The translations under genes and the position numbers were made by a program. A stretch of DNA of 57,231 bases from an uncultured cyanobacterium (GTDB taxonomy: Bacteria; Cyanobacteriota; Vampirovibrionia; Vampirovibrionales; JAGQHJ01), in assembly GCA_937922745.1 (NCBI GenBank), contig CALAJO010000049.1, positions 1 through 57,231 of the forward strand, read 5' to 3'. Positions 24,621-33,627 of this stretch are shown here, in pieces; positions within the stretch are counted from its first letter, which is position 1, and each line of letters starts with the position of its first letter. Under the pieces are notes generated by a model. The model made no database searches. It was given only the letters and a program-made list of their open reading frames with translations, and was not told where the DNA came from.

Positions 24621-26084
24621 CTATGCGGAGCGTGTCGCGATCTGCTGTAAGGCGTCTTCAACCCGGTGATTTACACGGTCTTTCCCCAGGATAAACAGGG
24701 TCTTGCTCAGATCCGCGCCGTGGACGCGCCCGGTGACGGCAGCCCGAATGGCCCACATAATGCTTTTCATCTTCAGAGGCTTCAGGTTGTTGGCGAACGC
24801 CTTCACTTCCGCCGCCAGTTCTTCCGGGCTGGAGAACGCCGCATTGGCCAGGAAATCCGATTTGAACCTTTCCAACACGGTCAACGAATCCTCGGTTTGC
24901 AGTACGTCATTCCGAATCTCATCGGTATACGCCACGTTGTCCCCAAAAAAGTAGGACACGGCATCCGGCAGTTCAGACAGGATGGTAATGGGTTCGCGGA
25001 CGGCTTCCAGGATCATCTGGAGCCGGGTGTCATCATATTGCGACAAATCATAACCGGACAGAAAAGGCCGTGCTTTTTCCAGCAAGGTGGGCAGTTCCAT
25101 TGCGCGAATGGTGATGCCGTTTAGCCAGTTCAGTTTGTCCTGATCAAAAATCGCAGGGTTGGGCGCAATGCGGCTCAGTGTAAATTCAGAAGCAAAATGC
25201 GCCAGTGTGCCAACCTCCTGGCCATCCGGCGGCGACCAGCCCAGCAGGGTCAGGAAGTTACCGAACGCTTCCGGCAAGTAGCCCTGGCGAATAAACTCGG
25301 CGACGGCAGTGGCCCCATGCCGCTTGGAAAGCTTGCTGCGATCCGGCGCAAGAATCATGCCGACGTGGGCGAAAGCAGGCATCTGGGCGCCAAGGGCCTG
25401 GTACAGCAACATCTGCTTGGGCGTATTGGGGATATGGTCTTCTCCGCGGATGATGTGGGTGATTTTCATGGTCAGGTCGTCCACCACCACGGCAAAGTTA
25501 TAACTGGGCGTCCCGTTGGACTTCATGATGACGAAGTCGCCAATGAGGGCTGATTCAAAGGTCACTTCCCCGCGCACCAGATCTTCCAGCAGGATGCTTT
25601 CCGGCTCGCTGGGGATTTTGAACCGCAGCGTCGGCTTCCGGCTTTCATCCTGCTTCAGCCTGGTTGCCTCATCCTCATCACAACAGCGGCGAGAATAGAT
25701 GTATGGGCGCTTCTCTTCCATGGACTTCTGTTTCTCTGCGTCCAGCTCCTCGACTGTGCAGTAGCAGTAGTAGGCATGGCCGCTTGCAACCAGCTTCTGG
25801 GCATATTCACGGTACAAATCCAACCGTTGGGACTGGATGTAAGGGCCGTAAGGGCCTTCCTTGTCCGGGCCTTCGTCCCAGTGCAGGCCCAGCAGCTGCA
25901 GGCCGTCATAAATATCCTGGATGTATTTTGCTTCGGAACGTTCGAGATCGGTGTCCTCAATGCGCAGGATAAACTTGCCGTCGTGCTTTTTGGCGTACAA
26001 ATAGTTGAATAATGCGGTCCTGGCGGTTCCTACGTGCAGGTTACCCGTGGGGCTGGGCGCAATCCGAACCCGAACTTCAGTCAC
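24621..26084 (-). CDS. gltX: Glutamyl-tRNA synthetase
   Basis: It charges tRNA-Glu, and also tRNA-Gln in organisms that use transamidation. At 487 residues it is a class I synthetase with the HIGH-equivalent in PSPTGNLHVGTARTALFNYL, the KMSKS-equivalent in DRSKLSKRHGATA, a zinc-type segment with YYCYCTVEEL and YIYSRRC, and the C-terminal anticodon-binding cage. The start is GTG with GGAG seven bases upstream. No obvious terminator follows directly; the hairpin before rimP is the nearest. Confidence 0.97.
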   Translation of the reverse strand: MTEVRVRIAPSPTGNLHVGTARTALFNYLYAKKHDGKFILRIEDTDLERSEAKYIQDIYDGLQLLGLHWDEGPDKEGPYGPYIQSQRLDLYREYAQKLVASGHAYYCYCTVEELDAEKQKSMEEKRPYIYSRRCCDEDEATRLKQDESRKPTLRFKIPSEPESILLEDLVRGEVTFESALIGDFVIMKSNGTPSYNFAVVVDDLTMKITHIIRGEDHIPNTPKQMLLYQALGAQMPAFAHVGMILAPDRSKLSKRHGATAVAEFIRQGYLPEAFGNFLTLLGWSPPDGQEVGTLAHFASEFTLSRIAPNPAIFDQDKLNWLNGITIRAMELPTLLEKARPFLSGYDLSQYDDTRLQMILEAVREPITILSELPDAVSYFFGDNVAYTDEIRNDVLQTEDSLTVLERFKSDFLANAAFSSPEELAAEVKAFANNLKPLKMKSIMWAIRAAVTGRVHGADLSKTLFILGKDRVNHRVEDALQQIATRSA

Positions 26085-26134
26085 GTTCCTTCTCCTTTAT
26101 TAATCCTATTTCGCTCTTGCCATCATCTTACATA

Positions 26135-26164
26135 GAAAAAAAGGCGCAGGGAAATGTGCGCCTT
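26135..26164 (-). terminator. Intrinsic terminator after the 350-residue unknown protein
   Basis: An 8-bp stem AAGGCGCA / TGCGCCTT with an 8-base loop is followed on the minus strand by a run of T. It lies between the stop at 26252 and the gltX start. Confidence 0.85.
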
Positions 26165-26251
26165 GTGTTTATTGTGTTTTTTCAATAATGAAAAATGCAG
26201 AGTTCGACAGCGTGTACCATGTGGCCAGGTGTGATTCAACTGTGAGACAAG

Positions 26252-27304
26252 TTAACTGGCCAGCACCTTTTCCAATTCCAGGTTGAGATCACCCAATCCG
26301 GAATCCAAGTCCCCTTCGACGCTGTCGTAGATCAACTCTATCCGTCTCAACTTTTCCTCTTCCGCCTCTGCAACTTTTTGTGAGCGGTTTTTCTTCAGTT
26401 GGCGCAGTTTTTGACGGTAGCGGCGCTCAACTTCCTCCAAGGCCTTTTGATAGGCATCATCAATCGGCTGCATTTTCAAAAACCCGGTGCGGATTTTTTC
26501 CTGCATTTGCATATCCTGGGCGATGGCTTCCTGTTTACCGGAGTAGAACTGGATGACCAGCTCCTTCACCAGCTTGCGGAAGGCTTTTTCGTCTTCCTCG
26601 TTCAGGTGCGGATCCTCTTCCATCAGTTTTTTGGATTGAAGGATCTGCTTGAGAATAAACCCTTGTGCAAGGGGGGGCATTGCCCCGAATTCTTTTTTCA
26701 GCGCCCCGGCAAACTCCAGAATTTGCGCGATGGGGAGTTTTAGGATGGCTTCGAACAGGATGGCCTTGCCCAATGCCCCTTCAGAGAGGTGCGGGGAGAA
26801 GATCATCAGCTTCATCTGCGTGTGTGCGGAAAGCTGATATTGGTTATCCACACCGCTGTAGGCAAAGAAGCTGCGAAGCAACGTTAGAGCGGCATCCTTT
26901 TTCAGCGTATCGCTGCTCTGGAGCGCTTGCGCCCAGGCCTTGCTGACCACGAAATCCCCCGGTTTTTTACGCAGAGAAAACAACGTTTGTTCAAACGGGC
27001 TTTCGGCATAGGTTTCAATCTGCTGTTGGCGCGTTTTTTGTTCCGGCGTCATAAACAGGTTGCCGGGAAGGGAGTGATTCACCGGGGCCGAAAAGGCGTC
27101 CCGAATCTTGCTGAACATTTTATCCAAAAAGCCGGTGAGCGATGGGGCCTCGGCTTGAGGCGCAGGAGAGGTCTTCGGGGCGGTCAAAGGCGATGCCGGG
27201 TAAACACTCTTCGGGAAAACTTCGTGCAACAGTGTGGAAGAACCATCCCCACGTTGAGGTATGCCCGTTGTTGTGGGCATTCTTGTCAACCAATCCAGTC
27301 TCAT
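26252..27304 (-). CDS. Unknown helical protein, 350 residues
   Basis: No family is recognised. The N-terminal 55 residues are Pro/Ser/Thr-rich and likely disordered. The middle (about 90-250) is a series of amphipathic helices (for example ILKLPIAQILEFAGALKKEF). The C-terminus holds a long charged coiled coil (about 275-325: QKALEEVERRYRQKLRQLKK, then SQKVAEAEEEKLRRIEL) and ends in an acidic amphipathic tail. There is no signal peptide or membrane helix. The ribosome-binding site is weak, and a strong terminator follows. It reads like a cytoplasmic scaffold or regulator; this is a guess. Confidence 0.75.
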   Translation of the reverse strand: MRLDWLTRMPTTTGIPQRGDGSSTLLHEVFPKSVYPASPLTAPKTSPAPQAEAPSLTGFLDKMFSKIRDAFSAPVNHSLPGNLFMTPEQKTRQQQIETYAESPFEQTLFSLRKKPGDFVVSKAWAQALQSSDTLKKDAALTLLRSFFAYSGVDNQYQLSAHTQMKLMIFSPHLSEGALGKAILFEAILKLPIAQILEFAGALKKEFGAMPPLAQGFILKQILQSKKLMEEDPHLNEEDEKAFRKLVKELVIQFYSGKQEAIAQDMQMQEKIRTGFLKMQPIDDAYQKALEEVERRYRQKLRQLKKNRSQKVAEAEEEKLRRIELIYDSVEGDLDSGLGDLNLELEKVLAS

Positions 27305-27430
27305 ATAAGGCTAACTCTTTATCCTTTGTTTTCGTTCCACTCGTGTGTAGGACACACTTTAACACCGAGATGAAATCTCGACAACGATAATACCTGATGA
27401 AATCTTCATCATGTACTACGGACGAGTTTG

Positions 27431-28531
27431 CTATCGCCCTGGTACAGTGGTAATGGTGAAGTTCTGGCCGGGAACCACATAGCTTTGTTGTTTCTCGTCC
27501 AGTTTAAATGTGAGAACGACAGAGGAAGACAGGTTGTAGCTTTCTCCGGAGGGCATGTCTGCCTTGTCCAGTATGATTCGCGCTCGGCTCCTGTCCGGCG
27601 TCAGTTCCGTGACGTTGCCATGTATCCGGGTGCCACGCGGCAGCACAACGTTGATGGGCTCCACCTCAACATCCTCTACCAGCGAAAAATAAACCACCTG
27701 GTTAACGAAAAGCCCTTCGGAAGAGATGGCCGACGTTGGCGAAATACTCATGCGAATGCCGGGAGGAATCCAGGCCAGGCGGGACTCCTGGATTGCGCTG
27801 TCATCCTGCTGCAATAGCGTGCGACGGTATACCATATGCGCCGCATCCATCCGCGTTAAAGGCTTATCCAGGGCTAATACAAGGGCGCCATCCGGGTTGC
27901 TTCCCGGGATGGGTTGCAATAAACCGGCGAAGACCGTGCGAGCCAGATCGGGTTGCGCCCATTCCGGGATCATCATTTCATGCTGGGCGTAGGCCGCCAG
28001 GGTCGCGTTGATTTCCTGGGGCGTCAGGTTCAGCCAGGACTTGTCCAAGGTCTTGCTCATCAGGAGGCTGGCTTCCATCCGCGTCATGGCTTCATTCGGG
28101 AAAAACCGGCCGTTATTCCCTTTTAGCAACCCGCGCATGCGAAGGCCTTCGACGGGCACATAAGCCCAGTGGTCCGTCGGGAGATCAATGAAGTAGGCAA
28201 ACTCACTCACAAACGGCGTGTTGATTTCAGATGCGCGGTAAAGCAGCGTCACGAATTCCGCCCGTGTAATCGGCTGTGATGGGTTAAACACATTGTCGGG
28301 GAATGGGTTGAAAAACCCTTTACGCATCAGGTAGCTTAAAACGGCCTGATCCGGGGGAAGGGTTACGTCGGTTGGCAGTACTACTGGGGTTTCCTCCTCC
28401 ACGGGCGGGATTGCCGAGCCATCCGGAACCGGGTTTTGCACCGCATCTTGGGACAAGGCGGGAAGCGGCATTAGCAAACCGAACACCAAAAACCATGTGG
28501 CTGTTTGCTGGTTGGGTCTAAAAAGTCTCAC
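27431..28531 (-). CDS. S-layer homology (SLH) protein with VirB10-like C-terminal beta domain
   Basis: A 366-residue exported protein. The signal peptide is ATWFLVFGLLMPLPALSQ. Three SLH-type units follow at about 65-100, 112-165 and 196-245, shown by FPDNVFNPSQPITRAEFVTL, DLPTDHWAYVPVEGLRMRGL and LDKPLTRMDAAHMVYR. In cyanobacteria and other lineages SLH units bind peptidoglycan-linked polymer. The C-terminal part (about 265-360) is a beta domain with VVLPRGTRIHGNVTEL and DKADMPSGESYNL, resembling the secreted protein at 17899-18639. The GTG start overlaps the coaE stop by 14 bases. Confidence 0.85.
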   Translation of the reverse strand: MRLFRPNQQTATWFLVFGLLMPLPALSQDAVQNPVPDGSAIPPVEEETPVVLPTDVTLPPDQAVLSYLMRKGFFNPFPDNVFNPSQPITRAEFVTLLYRASEINTPFVSEFAYFIDLPTDHWAYVPVEGLRMRGLLKGNNGRFFPNEAMTRMEASLLMSKTLDKSWLNLTPQEINATLAAYAQHEMMIPEWAQPDLARTVFAGLLQPIPGSNPDGALVLALDKPLTRMDAAHMVYRRTLLQQDDSAIQESRLAWIPPGIRMSISPTSAISSEGLFVNQVVYFSLVEDVEVEPINVVLPRGTRIHGNVTELTPDRSRARIILDKADMPSGESYNLSSSVVLTFKLDEKQQSYVVPGQNFTITTVPGR

Positions 28532-29150
28532 GGTGTAAACGCTCCAATAGGGTTTCGATGTAATGCTTTACAGTTGCTTTTGCCGTATCCGGCGCGCCGG
28601 AGTTATCGATAACACGATGGGCTTTCCTGGCTTTGTCTGCTTGGGGCCACTGCTTGGAAAGCCGCTTTTCAGCTTCCGTCTGGGAAATCTGATCCCGCGC
28701 CATCAGGCGTTCAACCAGAACCTCTGGTTCCACGACCACAGCCCACACTTCATCATAGTGCTTTTCTGTACCGGCTTCAAACAGCAGCGGCACCAGGGTA
28801 AACCGAAGCGGCGTCGGCAAGGACTTATCTTCAAGGAAAGCCAGTGTCTTTTCCCGGACCCGGGGGTGTACCATGCTTTCCAGTTGTTGCAGTTTCTGCG
28901 AATCGTTAAATACAATGTCCCGCAATGCCTTGCGATCCACCGCGCCATCGGCACCGATGATTTGCGGGCCGAACGCCTGGGAAAGCCCCTCTTTTAACAA
29001 GGGATCGCTGGCGTATAATGCCCGCACGACCTCGTCGGTATCCAACACCGGGTAGCCCAGGGACTCGATGTAACGGCCCACCATGGTCTTTCCGGAAGAA
29101 ATGGTGCCGGTAATGCCGATTTTATAAAGGTGTGGACGGGAGCTGGGCAC
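28518..29150 (-). CDS. coaE: Dephospho-CoA kinase
   Basis: It phosphorylates the ribose 3' hydroxyl of dephospho-CoA, the last step of coenzyme A synthesis. The P-loop is IGITGTISSGKTMVGR near the N-terminus, followed by LDTDEVVRAL, MVHPRVREKTLAFL, TLVPLLFEAGTEKHYDEVWA and the lid segment RLMARDQISQTEAEKRLSKQ, all typical. GTG 29150 gives a normal family length; TTG starts at 29171 and 29204 are possible but would add an atypical extension. The gene is divergent from the histidine kinase and overlaps the SLH gene, so the last two are probably co-transcribed. Confidence 0.93.
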   Translation of the reverse strand: MPSSRPHLYKIGITGTISSGKTMVGRYIESLGYPVLDTDEVVRALYASDPLLKEGLSQAFGPQIIGADGAVDRKALRDIVFNDSQKLQQLESMVHPRVREKTLAFLEDKSLPTPLRFTLVPLLFEAGTEKHYDEVWAVVVEPEVLVERLMARDQISQTEAEKRLSKQWPQADKARKAHRVIDNSGAPDTAKATVKHYIETLLERLHRETF

Positions 29151-29302
29151 GATGTTTGGATTCCTGTACAACGGCTCTCTTCTTTTATGTTGGCGAGGTT
29201 GCAAGCGGCACTGGATTCAAGGATTTGCCGGGCCGTTCCGAAAAAGAATCGGAATCTGCCTTAAAATTATACAGTAACCCTTTTAGCCCGAACGGAAGAA
29301 AA

Positions 29303-31351
29303 ATGAAATCCGTCCCACCGCTACAAATGGATCCAGATGGCCTGGCCGCGGCCAGAGTGAACTATCGTGGACAATTGCTGGCCGCCAACCCCGAAGGGAC
29401 GCAGCACTTCGAAAACTTGCAGGACAGGCTTTACCAGGTACTGGACTTGATGAAGGGTGAAAAACCATTCCAGTTGTATTTCAATACCGGCCTGATGCTA
29501 GTTGGAACCCCGCTTGCCGGGGATGAAGGCTTTTTGCTTCAGTGGCAACCCGTTACGGAAGCGGAGGTCAGGCTGGCCCTGTTTCAGGCCGTAGCCCGCT
29601 CGGTCAACTCCTCCTTGATTCTGGAAGAAATCTTCGATGCCCTGGGGGAAGTTCTGGGTTCGTTTATCCCGTTTGAAGCGGGCACGATTGTCATCCTGGA
29701 CGACAGCCAGAATACGGCCAAGGTGGTGGTATCTCTCTTGCCGCAAGGCCAAGCGGAAATCAGCGGGGAAAGTAACCTGTTTGCCGGGTACGATGCCATG
29801 ATCGACGATCTGCTTCGGCGGCCGCATTCCCGGCTGATTGCTTCCCAAAATATACGTTCGGTTCTGGTGGATAACCAGACCGAACAAACCCTGCTGGTGC
29901 CGCTGGTGAGCAAAGGGGTTATGATTGGCTGCATTGGGTTATCTGGCAGCAATTACCAACCCACCCACCTCAACCTCCTGGAAGAAGTCTCCGAACAGTT
30001 GGCCGTAGCCGTGGAAAACGCGAGGCTTTACTGGCAAACCCAAAGCCAGGCCGGTCGAGAATTTCTGATTAACCAGATCACCAAATCCATTCGCCAATCC
30101 TTGCAGATTGAAGAGATTCTTCAAACCACGGTGCAGGAAGTGGGCAAGGTCATGGGCTTGAGCCGTTGCCTCATCCATTATTGGGGCGTGGAACCCGATG
30201 CGTTCCAGTATTTTGAGTATGTCTTGCCCGGCATTAACCCGGTGGACAATCCGGATAACGCCATGTTGTTTGAGCGGGAGCTGTTTACCCGGCGCAGCGA
30301 TTCTCCGCACAAATACAACCCGTTTATCCTCAACGATACGCGCAATTTCCCGGATGGGCGAGCCTATCTCCACGAAGCACAGGTTAAAAGCCTCGCCGTT
30401 TTTCCCATTTTGCTGCAAGAACGCAACTTTGTGGGCACCATTAGCCTGCACCAGTGCGATACCTTCCGTGCCTGGCTGAGCGAAGAGATTGAACTGCTCA
30501 AGGCCATTGCGGAACATGTGGCCGTGGCGCTGCACCAGGCCAACCTTTTCCAGGAAAAGGAGAACCAGCGCAAGCGCCTGGAAGATACTATCAAGGAGCT
30601 TCAGCAAACGCAGATGCAGCTGATCCAGTCCGAGAAAATGGCGGTCCTGGGCCAGTTTGTCGCCGGGATTGCGCACGAGGTGAATACTCCTTTGGGGACG
30701 CTGGTTTCCAACGACGATACGGTGCAACGGTGCCTGGAGAAAATCGAGACGGATGACCCGCAAGCCATCAAGATGAAAACCACGGCGATCGACCTCCTTA
30801 AAATCAATCGCATGGCCTCCGAGCGGATTCAGGAGATTGTGAAAAACCTGCGGAATTTTGCCCGGCTGGACGAGTCGGATCTCAAGCAAGTAAACATTCA
30901 TGAAGGGCTGGATTCTACGTTGCTGCTCATCCACAGCTCTTTAAGGGGAAAGATTCGAATTATCAAGCAGTATGGCAATATTCCCCTGATCGATTGTTTT
31001 CCGGGCCTGCTGAACCAGGTGTTTATGAACCTGCTGATCAATGCCTCCCATAGTATCGAGCAGCAAGGAGAGATTACGATCGAAACCTGGCTTGACGAAG
31101 CGCAAAACCAGGTTCATGTTGCGATAAAGGACACCGGAAAAGGGATCTCGCCGGAACATCTGCCGCGCATCTTCGATCCCGGCTTTACCACCAAGGGCGT
31201 CGGCGTTGGAACCGGGCTGGGCCTGGCACTTTGCTACAAGATTATCGAGAAACACCACGGGAGAATTGATGTGGAAAGCACCCCTGGTGTCGGCACCGCG
31301 ATGACCGTCATTCTGCCCATCCGCCAAAAGCCGCCGCAACCGGATGCCTAA
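29303..31351 (+). CDS. Soluble sensor histidine kinase with two GAF domains
   Basis: About 682 residues and no membrane helices. After a PAS-like leader (about 1-90) come two GAF domains at about 105-240 and 270-412. A coiled-coil linker leads to the dimerisation helix with the phospho-acceptor His458 in FVAGIAHEVNTPLG. The HATPase domain follows with the N box around NQVFMNLLINASHSI, DTGKGI and GTGLGLAL. No receiver gene is adjacent; the nearest one lies in the convergent operon downstream. ATG 29303 has GGAAG four to eight bases upstream and is preferred over longer frames that would run into the coaE start region. Confidence 0.92.
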   Translation: MKSVPPLQMDPDGLAAARVNYRGQLLAANPEGTQHFENLQDRLYQVLDLMKGEKPFQLYFNTGLMLVGTPLAGDEGFLLQWQPVTEAEVRLALFQAVARSVNSSLILEEIFDALGEVLGSFIPFEAGTIVILDDSQNTAKVVVSLLPQGQAEISGESNLFAGYDAMIDDLLRRPHSRLIASQNIRSVLVDNQTEQTLLVPLVSKGVMIGCIGLSGSNYQPTHLNLLEEVSEQLAVAVENARLYWQTQSQAGREFLINQITKSIRQSLQIEEILQTTVQEVGKVMGLSRCLIHYWGVEPDAFQYFEYVLPGINPVDNPDNAMLFERELFTRRSDSPHKYNPFILNDTRNFPDGRAYLHEAQVKSLAVFPILLQERNFVGTISLHQCDTFRAWLSEEIELLKAIAEHVAVALHQANLFQEKENQRKRLEDTIKELQQTQMQLIQSEKMAVLGQFVAGIAHEVNTPLGTLVSNDDTVQRCLEKIETDDPQAIKMKTTAIDLLKINRMASERIQEIVKNLRNFARLDESDLKQVNIHEGLDSTLLLIHSSLRGKIRIIKQYGNIPLIDCFPGLLNQVFMNLLINASHSIEQQGEITIETWLDEAQNQVHVAIKDTGKGISPEHLPRIFDPGFTTKGVGVGTGLGLALCYKIIEKHHGRIDVESTPGVGTAMTVILPIRQKPPQPDA

Positions 31352-31473
31352 AGGGTACCTTCTAGCCTGATTTCTACGAAGAGGGGGCTGTCCTTTCTGA
31401 AATATGTACGCTGGAGCTTCTCCCCACTCTATCCTACCCCACGCAGGAGAGGGGACAAAAAGGATCTAAAGCT

Positions 31474-31501
31474 TGTCATTCCCGCGCAGGCGGGATTCCA
31501 G
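31474..31501 (+). repeat. Copy 4 of the 28-bp repeat, without a nuclease gene
   Basis: It begins TGTCATTCCCGCGCAGGCGG and ends GATTCCAG. It shares the preceding AAAGCT with the copy at 4891. It lies in the gap between two convergent signalling genes. Confidence 0.85.
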
Positions 31502-31543
31502 AACGAGCAGACGATTTAAAATCTGTATACCCAGGCGAATGGA

Positions 31544-32521
31544 TTAGAGCTGGTTGATGTAGAGGGGTTTGTTTTCGCCGGACATTTCCTGCAGGTAATG
31601 GAGGAGGATGATCTCCGTGCAATTGTTGCGGGAGAGGTTGATGATTACCCGATCCATGAGCCGGTGGATCAAGTAAATGCCCCGGCCATGGGTGTCCATC
31701 AGCGATTGGCCGGTGATGTTTCGCTCCAGCCAGTACAGGATTTCATCCGCGGACATGCTGCCGCCCTGGTCACGGATGGAAAGGCCCAGTTTCTCGTCAT
31801 CAAAGCCGTAGGAAATAATGACCTGTTCTTCCGGCTTCAATTCGTCGATGATTTCACCTTTCTGGTATCTCAGGGAGCCATCCGGCAGCTTGGCTGAATG
31901 GTAAACCGCGTTGGTAATGGCTTCGACAATCACAATCGCCAGCGCGTCAATATCCGGCAGGCCAAACCGCTGGAAAAAGTCCTTGAGTTCCTGTTGGGCC
32001 TGCATAATCTCATGGCTGGATTTGACCACGATTTCCGTTATCGGCTCGGCAGGCTCGTCGATGTACTTGTCCAGCCCGAACGCCTTTTTAGGGTTTAGCA
32101 GGTTATCCACGACCACGGAGAACTCGGAAAAGTTGAAAGGTGCAGTCTTGACGATGATGTTGTAGACCTTTTCCTCTTTCGCCATCGTAATATAGGTATC
32201 CAGGTCATAAGCCGTAATCAGGGCCCGCTTGATATCCGGGTTATGGTGTACCGCCTCCCGAAGGATGGCAAACCCATCCTGGTCGGGCAGGTTAATATCG
32301 CTGATTATTAGGTCATACTCCTTGCTTTCCAGCATTTGGAAAGCATCTTCCGCTGTGGAGGCCTCATCAATCTCCAGTTCGTAGTCTGCCTGGTGATAAA
32401 ACGAGAGGTATTCCTTCAGGTTATCCCGAATGGTGCTGTCATCATCCACCACCAGCACGCCGTAAGGCCGGGTATTGGGTGAACTGACGTTGGACACGGG
32501 CTTCTTCTCCAATATCTTCAT
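31544..32521 (-). CDS. Response regulator fused to an RsbW-like ATPase (candidate anti-sigma switch)
   Basis: 325 residues. The receiver domain (about 20-145) has the acidic pair in VVDDD, the phospho-acceptor Asp75 in ISDINLPDQDG, Thr103 in LITAYD and Lys125 in VKTAP, so it is complete. The C-terminal domain (about 165-315) is a GHKL ATPase of the small serine-kinase/anti-sigma type. It has the N box EAITNAVYH (about 200-208), SIRDQGGSM (G1) and HGRGIYLIHRLMD (G2), and no His phospho-acceptor domain. ATG overlaps the upstream kinase stop as ATGA. Being the last gene in an operon that starts with a FliA-type sigma factor suggests a phosphorylation-controlled anti-sigma factor; this is inference. 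An adenylate-binding output of another kind remains possible. Confidence 0.88.
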   Translation of the reverse strand: MKILEKKPVSNVSSPNTRPYGVLVVDDDSTIRDNLKEYLSFYHQADYELEIDEASTAEDAFQMLESKEYDLIISDINLPDQDGFAILREAVHHNPDIKRALITAYDLDTYITMAKEEKVYNIIVKTAPFNFSEFSVVVDNLLNPKKAFGLDKYIDEPAEPITEIVVKSSHEIMQAQQELKDFFQRFGLPDIDALAIVIVEAITNAVYHSAKLPDGSLRYQKGEIIDELKPEEQVIISYGFDDEKLGLSIRDQGGSMSADEILYWLERNITGQSLMDTHGRGIYLIHRLMDRVIINLSRNNCTEIILLHYLQEMSGENKPLYINQL

Positions 32522-33627
32522 AGGCGGGAGACCGATTCGTTCTTCTTGATAATGGGAAAGGAAATCTGAAAGCAAGCTCCCGATCCTGGTTTATTATAAA
32601 CCGAAAACGTGCCGCCGTGTTGCTGGATGATCTGCTGGCTGATGCTCAGGCCCAATCCTGTTCCGGTACGGGGCTTGGTGGTTAGGAAAGGGGAAAAAAT
32701 TTTGTCGAGGAGCTTTTCCGGGATACCGGGGCCGTTGTCTTCTACCTCAATCAGCACCATTGCATCCTTTACTAACTCTCGGACAATGACACGACCAGCG
32801 CCTTCAGTGGCCTCATGTGCGTTTTTCACCAGGTTGTAGAAGATCTGCTCCATTTTGGACGGATCGCACAGGATAGTGGGGGAGTTGGGATCAAGCTGGA
32901 ATTCAATTTTCATCTTTTTGAAGATAGGCTGGGACTGGAACCCGGCAAAGGAGAGTTCGATGAGCTTGCTGGTTTGGTAAGGGCGTAAATTGAGGTTATT
33001 AGGCTTGCTGTAGGCCATTAAATCCTGTCGAAGCCCGGCTGCCTTGGCCGTGGACTTGTTAGCCTTGTCCAACTCCTGCTGCATCTTATCAATCATCGCA
33101 GCCATCTGGGTGTTTTCCGGCAAGGCTTCCTGGAGTTGTTTCTTCAGCTTTTTCATCGTCATGCCAATTAGCTGAAGCCCCATGGAAATGCCCGTCAACG
33201 GGTTATTCAGTTCGTGGGCCAGCTCCAGCATCATTTTGCCCAGGTTTGCCAGCTTGCGCTGCTGGATCAAATCCTGCTGCATCTTCACCAGATCGATTTC
33301 CATGGTTGTCGATGGCACCATCCAAAGCAGGATGCAGTCTTCGTTTTCTTCCAGCACTTGGGGCGTAAATACGAACCCTTGCTCATTCACCAGATAGAAG
33401 AACGGGCTTTTCTGTAAAATCAGTTCGCGGAATCCCGGCCAATCCTTGGAATGGAGCATGACGTCACCCGGCTTCACCGTTCCGCCCAAAAGCGCCTTGG
33501 CCAAGTTATTATGCCACAGAAGGATGCCTTGCGGATCGACAATGACCACCCCAACGGGCGCCTGCTGAAACAGGCGATCGTAATGCGTGGTATTAATAAT
33601 CAGCTTGCTAGCGGCCATCTTCTTCAT
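32518..33627 (-). CDS. PAS-domain sensor histidine kinase (soluble)
   Basis: 369 residues with no membrane helix. A PAS domain (about 12-110: YDRLFQQAPVGVVIVDPQGI, then LLWHNNLAKALLGG) is followed by a dimerisation helix with His138 in MMLELAHELNNPLTG and a HATPase domain (MEQIFYNLVKNAHEA, DNGPGIPEKLL, TGTGLGLSI). It overlaps the preceding gene by 20 bases and the following receiver-ATPase gene by four. The direct overlap makes the receiver its most likely phosphorylation target. The PAS ligand is unknown. Confidence 0.93.
   Translation of the reverse strand: MKKMAASKLIINTTHYDRLFQQAPVGVVIVDPQGILLWHNNLAKALLGGTVKPGDVMLHSKDWPGFRELILQKSPFFYLVNEQGFVFTPQVLEENEDCILLWMVPSTTMEIDLVKMQQDLIQQRKLANLGKMMLELAHELNNPLTGISMGLQLIGMTMKKLKKQLQEALPENTQMAAMIDKMQQELDKANKSTAKAAGLRQDLMAYSKPNNLNLRPYQTSKLIELSFAGFQSQPIFKKMKIEFQLDPNSPTILCDPSKMEQIFYNLVKNAHEATEGAGRVIVRELVKDAMVLIEVEDNGPGIPEKLLDKIFSPFLTTKPRTGTGLGLSISQQIIQQHGGTFSVYNKPGSGACFQISFPIIKKNESVSRL

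Noticed and set aside
29939-30934. 331-residue minus-strand frame inside the GAF histidine kinase gene
   Set aside because: Antisense to conserved GAF and HisKA coding sequence; no start signal.
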